A DNA stretch of 64,000 nt from Hirundichthys speculiger. Lineage: Eukaryota > Chordata > Actinopteri > Beloniformes > Exocoetidae. Each line of letters opens with the position of its first letter. Position 1 is the first letter of the stretch. Below, piece by piece: positions 1 to 14,000 of this stretch. The stretch covers positions 1 through 64,000 of the forward strand of contig JAGFBZ010000176.1 of assembly GCA_018398805.1 (NCBI GenBank), given 5' to 3'. The position numbers and the translations under genes are program-made. The notes beneath the pieces are model-generated. The model was given only the letters and a program-made list of their open reading frames with translations, did not search any database and was not told the origin of the DNA.

Positions 1-42
1 TTGAACACTTCTTTTTTTAAGTTTGACAATCTTTGTTCGTAG

Positions 43-128
43 TTTCCTCTCTGACCGGGTGCAGGTATGGGCGCGTCTTCTCCGTGCTCCTGGTTTCCTG
101 TGGTACCAACATTAACCAAAGACTTTAA
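43..128 (+). CDS. possible terminal coding exon of an unidentified + strand gene
   Basis: After an AG at 41-42 preceded by a pyrimidine-rich stretch, an open frame starts with a split codon and reads SSLTGCRYGRVFSVLLVSCG and then TNINQRL before TAA at 126-128. The following 1.6 kb looks like a 3' UTR, which supports a gene entering from the left. I do not recognise the protein. Its short length and the lack of upstream sequence make this weak. It could equally be untranslated sequence. Confidence 0.22.
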
Positions 129-810
129 CTTGATTGTATATGAACAACTCCGTCGCCCCCCCCCCCCCCCCCCCCCCACCCCCCACCCCCCCCGCCTCAC
201 CGCTCAGCATCAAATCCAGGCTGAACCATCTCACCCCAGTTTGGTTTTTAGTTTGTTTTTTTTTTTTTTTTCCAGTTAAAGTCATGTCCCGTCAGTCCAG
301 TGGTCCCAGTGCCTGGAGACGGGGGGGGGGGGGGGGGCTGAGCGGCTTTTTTTACCGACAGACCAACCAATGGGGTGGTCGCTGGGTGATGTTAGTTAAT
401 ACACACTGTGGGTTGATCCTGTACACACTGTACCTGCTCTGGACCCCCCCCCCCCCCCCCCACTGTTTTTTATTTTATTTTTTTTATTTTATTTTATTTT
501 CCCCCCTCGGAGGACTGTGGTGAAAATGCTGTGCGCGTGTCTCTTCCTCTTCACCTGTACACTGTAATCCCGGGACGCGACCTGCGGTGGTTGACCCCGC
601 CCCTGACCCCTCCCCTGACCCCGCCCCTCCTCCTCCTCCTCACTACAGACTCTGGTCAGCTGTGACACTATGCATCATGGTCCTTCACCCTGCATGGACT
701 GTGTCCCCGGGGCTCAGACCGCCGGGGCGTCAGTGACACTTTAAGGCTTTACTCCAGGTGAGGCTGTAGGACCTCATGAGCGCTATTCCAAAGCAAAAAT
801 CCAAATATTT

Positions 811-842
<32 letters not shown>

Positions 843-1750
843 GACAAATGCAGATACCAAAGATGATCTCTGTCCTGCGTCTCTTGTCTTCTGTCCCTTG
901 TCCTCCCTGCAGCATGTGTATTAAGAGACAAACCCAGCACTGGCTTTAGTCCTAGTCTCAGTAATTCCAAAGCTTAGATGTATATTTTGGTATATTTCTG
1001 AGGAAAAACTTGCGTGGAAAAACGTCTGTTTTTAATTTGTTGTAACCTTTTTTTTTTTTTTTTTTTTTTTTTTTCCGGTCACAGCATGGAACTAATTGCA
1101 GAACTGTCTTACTCTTGGTAGGTTAAAGATATAGTATTTTTGTATGTTTTTTTTGGGTGTCATATGTGCGATTTATCAGCTCACAGCCCAAGTGACCACA
1201 GCTTTCAACTAAAGGAAGGAAAAAAAAAAAGAATTAAAAAAAAAAAAAAATGCCAACCATGTACATATTACGTCTGTATCTGAAGAAATGGTTTCTGTAA
1301 AAACATTTCACGGCGGACGCTCGGGCTCATCTTTAAGGAATGTGTTCTCTTTTATTCCCCTTTGTTTCTGACTCTGACCTGCAACCGATAAACTCTCCAG
1401 GACTCGAATGTAGAGTTTTGGTTTTTTCACCGTTGTAACACAACACTGAGAGGGACACTGATCTGATTTCAAAAAAAACGTTTTTAAAAATAATAATAAA
1501 AAAAAAAAAAAGACTAAAAAAAAAATAAAAGGAAAAAAAAGGCCTCCTGTCGTGGAGGCGTAGAACTGAAAGATTGTGTAGGAGTTTTTAAGTATGTGAA
1601 TCAGGATACATAGTGGATTTTTGATGCATTTGTCTGCTGTATTTTTTGTTTTTGTTTTTTGTTTTTATACACATACAAAGATAATCTTTTACAGTAAATG
1701 TACAGTTCTTTTTTTTGTTGTAAACATCATTAAACCATTTTCCAAGTGTT
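129..1750 (+). other. probable 3' UTR of the gene entering from the left
   Basis: There is no sustained open frame. The stretch is dominated by long homopolymers: C at about 155-177 and 444-460, G at about 319-338, T or A at 252-271, 812-842, 1050-1074 and 1497-1510. It ends with ATTAAA at 1729-1734 followed by a T/G-rich segment, as expected at a cleavage and polyadenylation site. The strand is inferred from that signal only. Lineage-specific hAT MITEs begin about 190 bp further on. Confidence 0.35.
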
Positions 1751-1937
1751 TTGACACATGTAGTGTCGTTTGTTGCGCGTCAGTCTCAGTATTGTGACGG
1801 TTTTACTGTCGGTTAGTAGCTGTTAGAAACTCAGAAGAAAAACATGAGATGCAACTTTATTTATTTTTGATTTATTGCAGTCTATATAGTTGACAACTTT
1901 TCCAGCATGAAAGTGAGCAAAAATATGACGTTTCCAC

Positions 1938-2704
1938 TAGGGCTGGGCAAGTTAATGCGTTATTATCGCATTAACTCATTAATTTATTAACGCTGACATT
2001 TATTTTATCACACGTTAACGCATGTTGGTCACATGCTTTTGTTTTGAAAAGTCTGTTACTGGACCAGAAGATAATTGGCAGGTAAAACTTACACAGACAT
2101 GGAGAACGGTAAAAATCAGTTGTATTTTACAGTTCAGGCAGCAATTAGATTAAAAAACAAAAAAAAGTCACTTTTTAATTTTTAAGATTTTTGATTTGAT
2201 AATTGAAAATGGAAAAAAAAAACAAATGATACACAGATAATTACGGATTGATAAAGTTACAGAACTTTAACATGGACATTTTCATTTTAAAGTTCTCCCA
2301 GACGGAGGATTCAACAGAAACAAGGTTGAACTCCCCGTTAAAAGTTTCTGCTGTTACCTCAGAAATTACCTGTTTTAATGTTCTAATTGTGCCCTCTAGA
2401 TTAAGATTTTGACTTTTTTTTTTTTTTTCATAAAAAAACAGGATGACATTAATGCCCTGGCAGTGGCAATAAGCTTTATTTTATTTTATATTATTTAAGA
2501 TGAGATTTACACTAAATATGTGTTACTGACAAATGCTGATGTTAAAAGTGTTTGAACAACAAATGTTATGACACTTTAGTTCATATGGCAGCAGAACATT
2601 TAAATAAAAGTGACCTTTACACTACTATTGAATTCTTTATTCGATTTTTTTTGTATACAATGCGATTAATCGCGATTGAAAATTTTAATCGTTGCCCAGC
2701 CCTA
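1938..2704 (-). mobile_element. hAT-like MITE, family A (TAGGGCTGGGCAA), short copy
   Basis: The termini TAGGGCTGGGCAAGTTAA and CGTTGCCCAGCCCTA are inverted repeats. The flanking 8-mers gtttccac and gttttcac match at 7 of 8 positions, as for an old hAT-type target duplication. The interior shares the 'gacggaggattcaacag' block with the copies at 12289, 34736, 41606 and 52037, but this copy is only about 0.77 kb because internal sequence is missing. It lies about 150 bp past the putative last exon of the minus-strand ITAM gene. Confidence 0.8.
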
Positions 2705-2854
2705 GTTTTCACACATGAAAGAAGACGATACCGGTTTAAAGATAAAAGCCAAACTCGACTGCTGTGTTCAGCGGCGCCGGCTCTTGATGCGCAGGTCCGT
2801 CAGCGAGGAGCTGGAGGTTGCAGGGGGATGCTGGGAACCAGAGGCTCATTCTGG

Positions 2855-2883
2855 TCAACGCCGCTCTGCTGGTCTTGGTGCTT
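2855..2883 (-). CDS. tentative last exon of the ITAM adaptor gene
   Basis: On the minus strand a pyrimidine tract ending cttctctccag precedes position 2883. Joined in phase 1 to the exon ending at 6457 it reads EAPRPAERR and stops at TGA 2857-2855. Another frame of the same segment runs to a different stop (ending PLQPPAPR), which superficially resembles the PPR tail of CD247 but does not fit the splice phase. The exon lies 3.6 kb beyond exon 6, past two LINE remnants and a composite transposon, so a nearer terminal exon lost to insertions is also possible. Confidence 0.3.
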
Positions 2884-5800
2884 CTGGAGAGAAGAGACGA
2901 GTTAAAGCTCCACGCTGACGGAGTCGTCTAAATCTCAGCATCATTACAGCGACAGAAAACTGCTCGGCTCCATTCAAGCTGACTGAGAAAGATGTTCATG
3001 AACACTTTAAGTGATGTAATGGGGGGGGGGGTCTTCTCAGTTTGGAGAATCAGAAGTCAAACATACAAATCATAGAGTTTGCTTAAAAAGCATAAAAACC
3101 CTTTGATCTTAAGACCACATCCGTCTTCAAAGTGAATCTGTGATGTTTTCAGACATTTCAGGCCCATGTTCTGAATGGAAATAAAAATAATTTATGAGCC
3201 CTCCACCCGTCTGGAGGAGGCGTCCGGACCTCCTTCCCGCTATGAAGACCTCTTCAGCTGCCGACCAGACCAGAGATCACGTCTGACCAGTGGCTTCGTT
3301 ACGTTGGCTCCCTGTTAAATCTAGAACTGAGTTCAAAACATTACTTACAAAGCGTTGAATGATAAAACTGACGTATCTAAAAAAAAGAAATGTCCCACTC
3401 TGCTCCCTAAATGCAGGTTTACTTGCTGTTCTGGCATCTGTAGATCTAGAAAGATGGGCGGGGCTTTTAGCTGTCAGGAATCAACTGGGAGGTTTAGGCT
3501 GAAGAGCTTCCTTTTTAATAAAACCTTTAAGTCTAGTCTCTTAAACCACGGGTGTCAAACTGATCCGTTAAAGGTGCGCGTGGCTGCAGGTTTTTGTTGT
3601 CTTCAGTTGATTGAATGAAACTGGTCAGCTGTGTTTCTGCTGGTTGGAACAAAAACCTGCAGCCACGCGCACCTTTATCGTACGTGAACCGTCCCTGGAC
3701 TAGAACGGTGCTACATCAGCACGTTGTTGTTGCTAAGGGCGAAGGATTTCTGCAGTCGTATAAGGTCACAACTAGCGGTGCACGATAACTATCGGGCCGA
3801 TAACAGGAAAATTATGACATCATCCGATAACTCCGATATCACGACGAATAGCCCCGCTAACATTTATATTTCTGTCAACACAGCAGTGCCTCGCTCCCTC
3901 TGAGCCTTGAATGACCGGCAGTGAATGTTATGTTCAAGTGACGTCGGCATAATCAGAAAAACGATTACTCAATAAGGAAAATCAAGAATACCCCCTCATG
4001 CCAGAAAACAACTCGTTAACTCGGTCATAATTTTGGTAGTTGCTGACTTGAATCGATATTCGCAGTATTTTCCCACATGTTACACACAAAAAAAGAAAAA
4101 ATAGAAAAGGCCGAAAGAACGACTAGCAAACGAGGGAACCTTGACTTCAACCATCGCATGCACCAAAAATCTGCTGGGAAAGCTTCATGCCAACATCTCA
4201 CGGGCACGGATGAAGTTCAAACCCAGCAAATCCAGGAGCTTATCCATCATCAAAGGAAAACTTGTGGACCAGAGGTTCCATATCGAGGACACACCCATCT
4301 CATTGGTGTCAGAGCTGCCAGTCAAAAGCCTGGGGCGATGGTACAACACGAGCCTCAAAGACTCCGACCAGAGTGATCCGCTGAGGGAAGAAGCCATCAA
4401 AGGCCGAGTCAATACTGACAAGACCTTGCTCCCTGGCAAGTTGAGACTATGGTGTCTGCAGTTTGGATTGCTCCCTCGTCTGATGTGGCCCCTACCCGTT
4501 TACGAGATCCCTATGACCAAAGTTGAGAAGCTGGAGAGGACGGTCAGTTCCTACATCAAGAAGTGGCTTGGCCTCCCACGCTGCCTCAGCAACATCGGCT
4601 TATATGGACACGGTGCCCTGGAACTGCCTGTCTCTAGCCTCTCAGAGGAGTTCAAATGCACCAAAGTGAGGCTGAACATGACCCTAACCGAGTCTCAGGA
4701 TGATGCGATCCATGCGACTACTCCCAGATTGATGGGCGGGAAGGAAGTGGATCGCATCTGAGGCCGTACAGCAGGCAAAATCTGCTCTCAGTCATGGAGA
4801 CATAGTGGGACAGGTGCAACATGGAAGAGGTGGGCTTGGACTAGTAACAAGTTAGGCAACATCAACTCAGAGGAGATAGCAGGTGACTGCTCAGGTGCGG
4901 CAACAAGAGAGGCAGACAGATGCGCAGCGGCAGTCTCAGTCCAAACAGGGGCAGTGGCTAACTGGGAAAATGTGGACATGGAGATGGAAGGATCTTTGGG
5001 AAATGGAAGGAAGCCAAATCAGCTTCATCAACAGAGCCACCTGCGATGTTCTTCCCACACCCATGAACCTAAACCAGTGGCTTGGAGAAGATCCCTCTTG
5101 TGCACTCTGCCAAACTTCTGCAACACTAAGGCACATCCTCACTGGCTGCAAAACCAGTTTGTCCCAAGGACGCTACACCTGGAGACACAACCAGGTCCTA
5201 AGACAACTCACCCTGGAAGGAAGGAGAACCACCACCACCAATGCCCAGACATTTAAACCACCCAGTTTCAGCAGGACAACTCCCAGCAAAGCAATCTGGA
5301 AGACCCGAAACAACCATCCTAGACGCTGCCTGAGACTGGAGGATGCTGGTTGATCTAGACAAGAAACTTGTCTTCCCACCAGAGATCATGACAACTAACC
5401 TCAGGCCTGACCTGGTCTTGTGGTCAACCTCCCAAACGTCTGTGCTCATTGTGGAACTGACTGTGCCATGCGAAGCTGCACTCGGTAAAGCATTCGAGCG
5501 CAAACAACTGAGGTACGCGGATGTAGCAGCCGAGGCAGAACAACGTCGCTGGCGTGCCCAGGTGCTTCCGGTTGAGGTTGGGTGTAGAGGATTTGTTGCT
5601 ACGTCCACAACCAAATTCCTCAAAGGGATGGGAGTTCGAGGACAGGCGTTCCGCAAAGCCGTCAAGTCGCTGTTGGAGGTTGCCGAGCAAAGCAGCAGCT
5701 GGCTTTGGATCAAGAGAAAGAACCCCAACTGGACTGCAAAATGAAAAGGGAGGGGTAAAAGCAGAGGGGGGCACACCTGGGACGCCAGGTGTCGCCACTG

Positions 5801-8800
5801 AGCCCTCTGGAGGTGTCATAGGCCTATCATGCCCCCCCATGCCAAGTTCTGATTATCCAAGGGATTGTAATATCTAGACCTACAAGCTCAACTAATCAGA
5901 GGGAGCGAGGCACTGCCGTGTTGACAAAAATATATATGTTATCGGGGTTATTTGTTGTGATATCGGACTTATCGGAATGATGTCATAACTTCCTGTTATC
6001 GGGCCGATAGTTATCGTGCACCCCTAATTAAAATGTTTCAACCTAAAACTAGAAGTCCAGTTTCCATGACTCAACCTCTGGATCTCGTCCCATTCATACA
6101 AAGACGGGATAGTTTGCAGCATCTTGAGGGACACGCCTTCTCCAAGTCCATGAAACACATGTGGACCAGTTGGGGAAACTCCCATGATCCCTCTGGGATC
6201 CCAGCGAGGGTTAGGGATTCCTCTGTAACTGGAACACACCCTCCCAATCCTTAAAAAAGAGGAACCACCACCACCAGTTTTCTAGTCCAGTTACACGTTT
6301 CCATCAGTAACATAAAAACATGCAGAACCAAATGTAACAAGAAATTTAAAAAAAAGTTGCAGAACTTGAGGAATCTGCAAAGTTGTGAAATCAGGAAGGT
6401 GAAGTGAGTTGGTTTGGGATTGAACCAGATCATGAGACTCAGGAAACTTGTCTTACCTCTGCTTTCTTTTTTCTTGCCACCTTTTTTCTGGAACAGAAAC
6501 GATTTATTGAGAATTAGGATGGTAGAACCGTTAAAAAACATTGAAAAAGTCTGCTAATAAAAGACGTGACCCACCTTTCCTTTCGGCTGTTGGAGCATGT
6601 GATAGATATCAGCGTCCTTCGGTCTTTCCAGCTCCTGAGAAAAACAAGAAATCAATAAATACCTCACACCCGAGCAGCAGAGTTTCACGCCGTCGGCGTA
6701 ACGGCGGCTGAAATTTCACCGGAGGTGTTGAAGGCTGTGAAGGTGGTCACATCGTGATACAATGAACTCTGCTGGGTGTGAAAACAGGAACATTACCGGC
6801 GTTTAAACCGCAGCGTTCACAGCGTTTAACACCTTTGGGCGGGACTTCCTGAACATCCAGGTCATCGTACGTAAAGCTTTTACTGTGGGATCAGTGGCAG
6901 GACGCTCAGCTGCCACGTGGGACGTCTGGGTTTGATTCCCGGTCGTGGCTGGAAGAGCGTCTGGCGTCAGCGTTGCCAGGTGTACGATAATTATCATATT
7001 TGTACGATAATTTGGCCCTCTGTACGATGTACAATCAGTAATCAAAAAAAAGGTTCAAATGTACGTACGATAATTTGACTTTTTCAAATTATTGCCTGCC
7101 ACAACTGTTTGCAGGAAAGATTTTTTTTTTTTTTTTTTTTTGTGAACCCTGAAGACATCTGTTCCCATGTGACATGTTTCCAGCCAATCGTGCTTTGCTG
7201 AGCGTGAGATCAACTAGCATGATGGGTTGAATGGTCAGTTGCACCCGAGACACTCACAGTCAGGACCAGATCAGGAAGTCGAGCGAGATTTAAACAAAGT
7301 TTAAGCTATTATAGTATAGTATTGGGGCCACACTGAGAAAAAAAAATGTGGGCAATTTTTTTTTCATTCCTCACTTGCGAGAAGAAAGCCGAAATATTGA
7401 GAATAAAGTCGAAATGCAGTTTCTACAATAAAGTTGCCTTAAAGATTTATTTAAAACCAGCTTTACTCTACCAACATAATGTCTGTGTCTATGTGCTTTT
7501 ATCACATAGACACAGTATTATAATAAGTATTCGTACTTTGAAGAGATTGTGTCAGAAATTGCGCCTATTCAGAAAAAGAAACTATAACGATTCTGGAATT
7601 CTGGAAACTGCATTTCAACTTTGTTCTCAATATTTCGACTTTATTCTCGACATTTCGACTTTATTCTCAACATTTTGTCTTTATTCTCAACATTTTGACT
7701 TTATTCTCGACATTTTGGACTTTATTCTCGACATTTTGTCTTTATTCTCGACATTCGACTTTATTTCTCGACATTTCGACTTTATTCTCGACATTTTTGA
7801 CTTTATTCTCGACATTTTGACTTTATTCTCGACATTTCGTCTTTATTCTCGACATTTTGTCTTTATTCTCGACATTTCGACTTTGTTCGCGACATTTTGA
7901 CTTTATTCTCAACATTTCCACTTTATTTGCGACATTTCGACTTTATTTTCGACATTTTGTCTTTATTCTCAACATTTTGACTTTATTCTTGACATTTCGA
8001 CTTTATTCTCAGCATTTCGACTTTATTCTGGAAACTACATTTTGGCTTTATTCGCAACATTTCGACTTTATTCTCAACATTTCAACTTTATTCTTGACAT
8101 TTCGTCTTTATTCTCGACATTTTGACTTTATTCTCAACATTTCGTCTTTATTCTCGACATTTCGACTTTGACATTTCGTCTTTATTCTCGACATTTCGAA
8201 TTTATTCTCGACATTTCGTCTTTATTCTCAACATTTTGACTTTATTCTCGACATTTCAACTTTATTCTTGACATTTTGACTTTATTCTCAACATTTTGAC
8301 TTTATTCTCAACATTTCGACTTTATTCGCGACATTTCGACTTTATTCTCAACATTTCGACTTTATTCGCGACATTTCGACTTTATTCTCAACATTTTGAC
8401 TTTATTCTCAACATTTCGACTTTATTCGCGACATTTCGTCTTTATTCTCAACATTTTGACTTTATTCTCGACATTTTGACTTTATTCTCGACATTTCGAC
8501 TTTATTCGCAACATTTCGACTTTATTCTCAACATTTCGACTTTATTCTGGAAACTACATTTTGGCTTTATTCTAGACATTTTGACTTTATTCTCAACATT
8601 TAATTACTTGGTAAGCCGTTAATTATGAGCCAAAAATAGCACAATAACAGCGGTTTGTTTACTACGGTTCAGAGACCAGAGGCTGTGAAGGTAACAGAAA
8701 GACCACAGTTGAGCCTTTGTCTTGTTTCACTGCAGTGACTCGATACTTTTTTGCAGTTTTTAAACATATTTTAAACACATTATTGAGGCTCAGGGGGCTC

Positions 8801-11800
8801 CGGCTCCAGTTCGTGGATTTTGAGTGTCACGGGGGGGCACCAGTCCCCATTAACCGTGAAATATAAGGGATCACTGTATATATTTAGTTTATCTTATTCT
8901 TCTTCTACGTCTTCTTCTCCTTCTTCTTCGTCGTTTTCTTGACGTAGCTTTGGCGTAAGGCCGCCCCCCACAGTCTGAAGACGTAACTGCACTCCAGGGG
9001 TGTCCCATTTCTAAGTCACAAGACAAACCTGACACTGACTTTGGAGGACCAAGACTGAGGGTTAAGGGAGGAATCGGAGTCCTTACCTGGTATATTCCTT
9101 CTTTTTCCTCCTCCTTATTAAGAAAGAAGCACACAGAATTAAACAAAATGTATCAACCATGAACACCTTATGAAACTGGAGGATTTACAATAAGGAAATA
9201 GAAAATAGCAACAACATAAATGTTTTAATGTGGTGGTAATTTGGCCCGTCGGTGCACCTGCCATCGATGACAGCGATTCAGATTCAAACCAGATTCAAGT
9301 CAGCTGCTGCCTGAATCTTTGAGGCTCGTCCTGCCGAGTCGTGGACCAGAGACGACCAGGACGTCAAAGAAACCGAGAGAGGTAACGGTCAAAGTACCGA
9401 CCAGGAGAAGAGAATATCCAAGGCTCTGAATGCACCGTCAGGTGGCAGCACAGCGGCGCTGAAGGAGCTGCAGGAAGTTCTGGTGGGTTCTGGTCACATG
9501 TCTCCCGTAGTCTCCGGGGGTCTGGGCCGTGGGGGAGGGAGGCAAGTCTGCCTGAATTATGCTCAGAAAAATAGTTGTGGTTGCCGTCTACCACGTTTGA
9601 AAATGTGTTGAGACAAAAGCGCAACTGTTTGGTCGTAATTCTAAGAGGCGTGTTCGGTGCATCATCTGAGGAACGTCGTGACAACAGGGAGGCACGGTGG
9701 GGGCAGCATTATGCTCTGGGGCCGCTTCCCTTCAGCTGGACCGGGGAACCCGTCAATATAACCTTCTGTCCTCCGTCCAGAAGAGTGAAGATGACCCAAA
9801 CGACCCAGAACACACATCAGCAAGAACCGGGACACGACTTCAGTCCAGGAATCAGTCCAGACCTCCGTCCCCTCGAAGACCTCTGGACGGATCCAAAACG
9901 AGCCGTAAACAGGAGACTCCTCACCGTCTGAAGAGTGGAATAAAACTCCAAAAACTCTAGAAGTGTGAGCTTATAAACTCGTTCACAAAGACGCCGTAAC
10001 GGTTCAGATTCACAACATTGAGCTGCGGTGGGTTTTCTAATCAATAAAGAAGTAGAAATACTGCATTAAAGACGTTACAGTCTGACATTTATGTTGCTGT
10101 TATTTATTTGCGACGGTGGCGCGTCGACGTTTTAAATCCACCGTCTTCAGACAAACAGACGACGAGGAGATAAATTAGAGACTCACAGTTCCTTCCTCAG
10201 GTGGGACGAAGGAAAACTAGGATGAAACAGAACAAAAACTTTATTGATCAAAACCTCCTTGACATTTCTGCTATTTACACTGATGGAGGGGAAGATTTAT
10301 AATGAGAAAAAGAATAACTTGTTCTTCATAATTCTCTATTGATTTGACCAAATTAGATCCATATTGATCAGTTAATCCTCTAACACAGACTTGATACGAT
10401 GATTGATCATTTTACTTGTCCAGTTCTTGATTAACACATTAATAAGTAAAAGGTGAGTTAATAACACAGAAGTAGGAAACAGAAATGATCAGGGATTGTT
10501 ACCTATTAATTACTTATCACAATTAAAAGGATTTCAAAATTGTAATCTATCAGTAATCCCCAATCAATACTTTACAAATGATTAAGAAGAGCAAAAAATT
10601 AAAGTATTTGTGAAATCTTGTGCAAGTAAAAAAAAAAAAAGTTAAAAATTAATAAATGAATGAATAAATGATAATCATAAATGGGTTTTATTTTCTGAAG
10701 AAAGACAGAACAGCCAATATATTTTTAATTTCTAGTCCAGCTGTGCCCAGATGTTTTCAGTTCAGGTGCTCAAGCCAAAAACTTAAATAACACTTATGTA
10801 TAATATAATATAATATAATATAATATAATATAATATAATATAATATAATATAATATAATATAATATTTTGGACATAAAACTTTATGACTTTAGGTCCTAA
10901 AATTGTGATTATTTTGGTCACAGAAAATTCTCAAAATTGAAATTTTCTGACACAAAATTTGCTAATGTTTTGTAACTGCAATATTGTTGTAGAATCAAAA
11001 AAGTTTTGTTATCAAGTCACAACTTTTCGAAAAAAGCTAAAATTGTTGTAAAATTGTAAAAGTGGGAACACTGTAAAATTCCAACTTTTTAACTAAATAT
11101 TGCAACTATTTTTTAGTGAAATGTTAAATTTTCGTCCTAAAATTGTGAATTTTGTGTAACTGCAACTTTCTGTCGTAAACTGTGAATAGTCATATAACTG
11201 CAACAACTTGCTGTAAAATTTGCCAAAAAATCTCAAATTTTGCAAAATTGTGACTTTTTGACATCAGATCACAATTTGTCATGATATCATGCTTTTTTTA
11301 AACTTTTTTTTCATGTAAAATTGCATTTTTTTGTAGAATTTACAACAATAGTTTTTGCTGTAAAAATCACAAATTTGTGACATAAAAACTTTTGACGATG
11401 AAATCGCAGCTAACTGACGTGAATGTAGCCGCGCGGCTAATCACCTTTTCTCTGAAGTACAGCGCCGTGGCGGCGATGCAGTAAATGAACAGAAACCCGT
11501 CCAGGAAGTAGCAGGTGACCGGCTCAGTGAAGAAGACGTCTGCAGGACACAAACAGGAGACACTTGAACGCAACGCTTTGATCGGGTGACTCGAGATGTT
11601 CAGAGGAATCATTTGTGTCATTTAGAATTTGCAGAAGCAGAAAGAGAAAAAAGCAAGATGACAGAAATGAGCGAACGGCATTACAGTTAAAATAATAAAA
11701 AGAAGGCTGTGCTGTGACGCTGTAAAGTGAATCTGGGAGCGATAAGACGCCTCAGTGATGGAGCTGCGTGATAACAGACAGATGTTGCTGATGCTCCGGT

Positions 11801-13969
11801 TAATGTTCCTCCCAGCGTAGCTACGTCACCTGCAAGTTTCCACGTTCACCTTTAATGTCGAGTTTTACATGCCATGAATTTCAAGCAACAAGTATTTACC
11901 ATCTTTAGTTCAGTCAGTATATGTTTGAGTTGAATTAAAACTTCAGACGGCCTCAGAAACATCTGTTTTAACCTTCAAGTCACCAGCTGTTTCTTGACAA
12001 AAAATGATTACCAGTAAAAATAAAAACAAAAGAGTTTGGCTGATATTTCTACTCTAAACATCCTTGTTTAAAACAGTAAAAACAACCACTTGGACTTTTT
12101 GGACATCAGCTCTCACTTCACACGTCATAGATGGAAAAGATAACTCCCTGCAGAGTCGCTCAGGAGACCCCGTTTAACCAAGCAGGAGCGCAGGCGGCAT
12201 CCCGGTTGAGTGGAGAAGGTGCAGTTTGTGGGCTGACCACTAGGGGACTGGCTCTGAAAGCGAGTCGGACTTTAAATGTTTTTTTTTTTAGGGCTGGGAA
12301 AGTTAACGTGTTATTATCGCGTTGACGCATTAATTTATTAACGCTGATATTTATTTTATTGCGCGTTAAAGCATGTTGCTCACATGCTTTTGTTTTGAAA
12401 AGTCTGTTTCTGGCTGCTGCGGAACCGGAAGACAATTGGAAGTAAACATGCAGAAAAGCTAAAACAGACATGGAAAACGGTAAAAATCCGTGAACTTAAC
12501 AGTTCAGGTAGCAACTCAGGTAGAAATATTAACAATTCTGTCTGAAAACAAAACTCTGGACTGCAACCAAACTTTGGTGTCATTCCTCCATGTTCCATCA
12601 GATCTGCTCCATGTGTTCACTGTCCTGCTGTTCTCTAGCTGGTTACTGCAGTGCGGCTCCATCTAGTGGCTCAGATGTGTAATGACAGCAGAAAGTCCAG
12701 TCCTCCATTATAAAACTAATTCAGTTCTGTGGCCCGTTTTTTAATTTCGTATTTTTGATCCAAGTCTAAAATTGAAATATAAAAATAAAAAACAGGCTTT
12801 TTTAAATTTTTTTTTTTTTGTTAGATTAAAAAAAAACAAAAAACGTAATAAAATGCCATTTTTAATTTTCCTTTTTCTTTTTGATTGACAATTGAAAATG
12901 GAAAGAATGAATGATACACGGATTGATAAAGTTACTGAACTTTAACATGGATATTTTCATTTTAAAGTTCTCCCAGACGGAGGATTCAACAGAAACAAGG
13001 TTATTTGTAACAACTGACAAGTTGAACTCCCCGTTAAAAGTTTCTGCTGTTACCTCAGAAATTACCTGTTTTAATGATCTGATTGTGCTGAGACACAATC
13101 ATTCTGTTGGATTTTGTTTGTAGTTTTTTTTTTAATTTTTTATAAGAACAGGATGACATTAATGCCCTGGCAGTAGCAATAAGCCTATTTTACATTTATT
13201 TGACATTTTTTAAGATGAGATTTACACTAAAATATGTGTTACTGACAAGTGCTGATGTTAAAAGTGTTTGAACAACAAATATTATGACACTTTAGTTCAT
13301 ATGCAGAACATGCTCTGGGTCTCTGTAAAGCGCCTAGAGACAATTGTCATTGTAACAGACGCTATATAAATAAAATTGAATTGAATTGAATTGAATTTCA
13401 ATAAAAGTGCATTTTACACTACTGTTGAATTCATTATTTGATTTTGTGTATATGATGCGATTAATCATGATTAATCAGCGAAATCATGCGATTAATCGCG
13501 ATTAAAAATTTTAATTGTTGCCCAGCCCTAGTGAAAATGTACTATTTACTCATGTCTGAAATCTGAAACAAGAAAGACGTCTGTCAGGAGGCAGCAGCGC
13601 GGATGAAACATTTACTCCGACTGAAGCAGAAATCAGAGGACGAAGATGCAAACGGACGCGTTTGTTTGCGTCTGAGTGGAAAAACGTCGTTGTGGTGAAG
13701 CGCAAGAGAAAACAGGCCAAGACGTCCCCTGAAACAGGAAATAAAAGCTTCATATCTGCAGCTCAGAGACCTGAGCGTCTTCCTGTCAGGGCGGTGGGGG
13801 GGTGGGGGGGTTAGTGGGGGGGGGGGGGGGGGGTTGGGGGGGGGGGGGGGGGGGGGGTTTACAACAGTAGCTGTGAGAGCGAACGGCCGAGGCCTCAACG
13901 CCCTCGAGACCTAAAAAGGTCACCTGAAGCCTGCATTTCCTCACGTCCGGGATTATTTTTATACGTCCA

Positions 13970-14000
<31 letters not shown>

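Noticed and set aside
2760..2883. Alternative last-exon frame ending PLQPPAPR, resembling the CD247 PPR tail
   Set aside because: It needs phase 0 at the acceptor, while the preceding exon ends in phase 1; kept only as a remark.
6898..6955. tRNA gene
   Set aside because: B box-like sequence is present but no acceptor or anticodon stem forms; better read as a SINE head.
7346..8622. Frames of repeated FSTFRLYSRHFDFIL
   Set aside because: 20-bp minisatellite; 60 bp gives 20 codons, so frames open by arithmetic.
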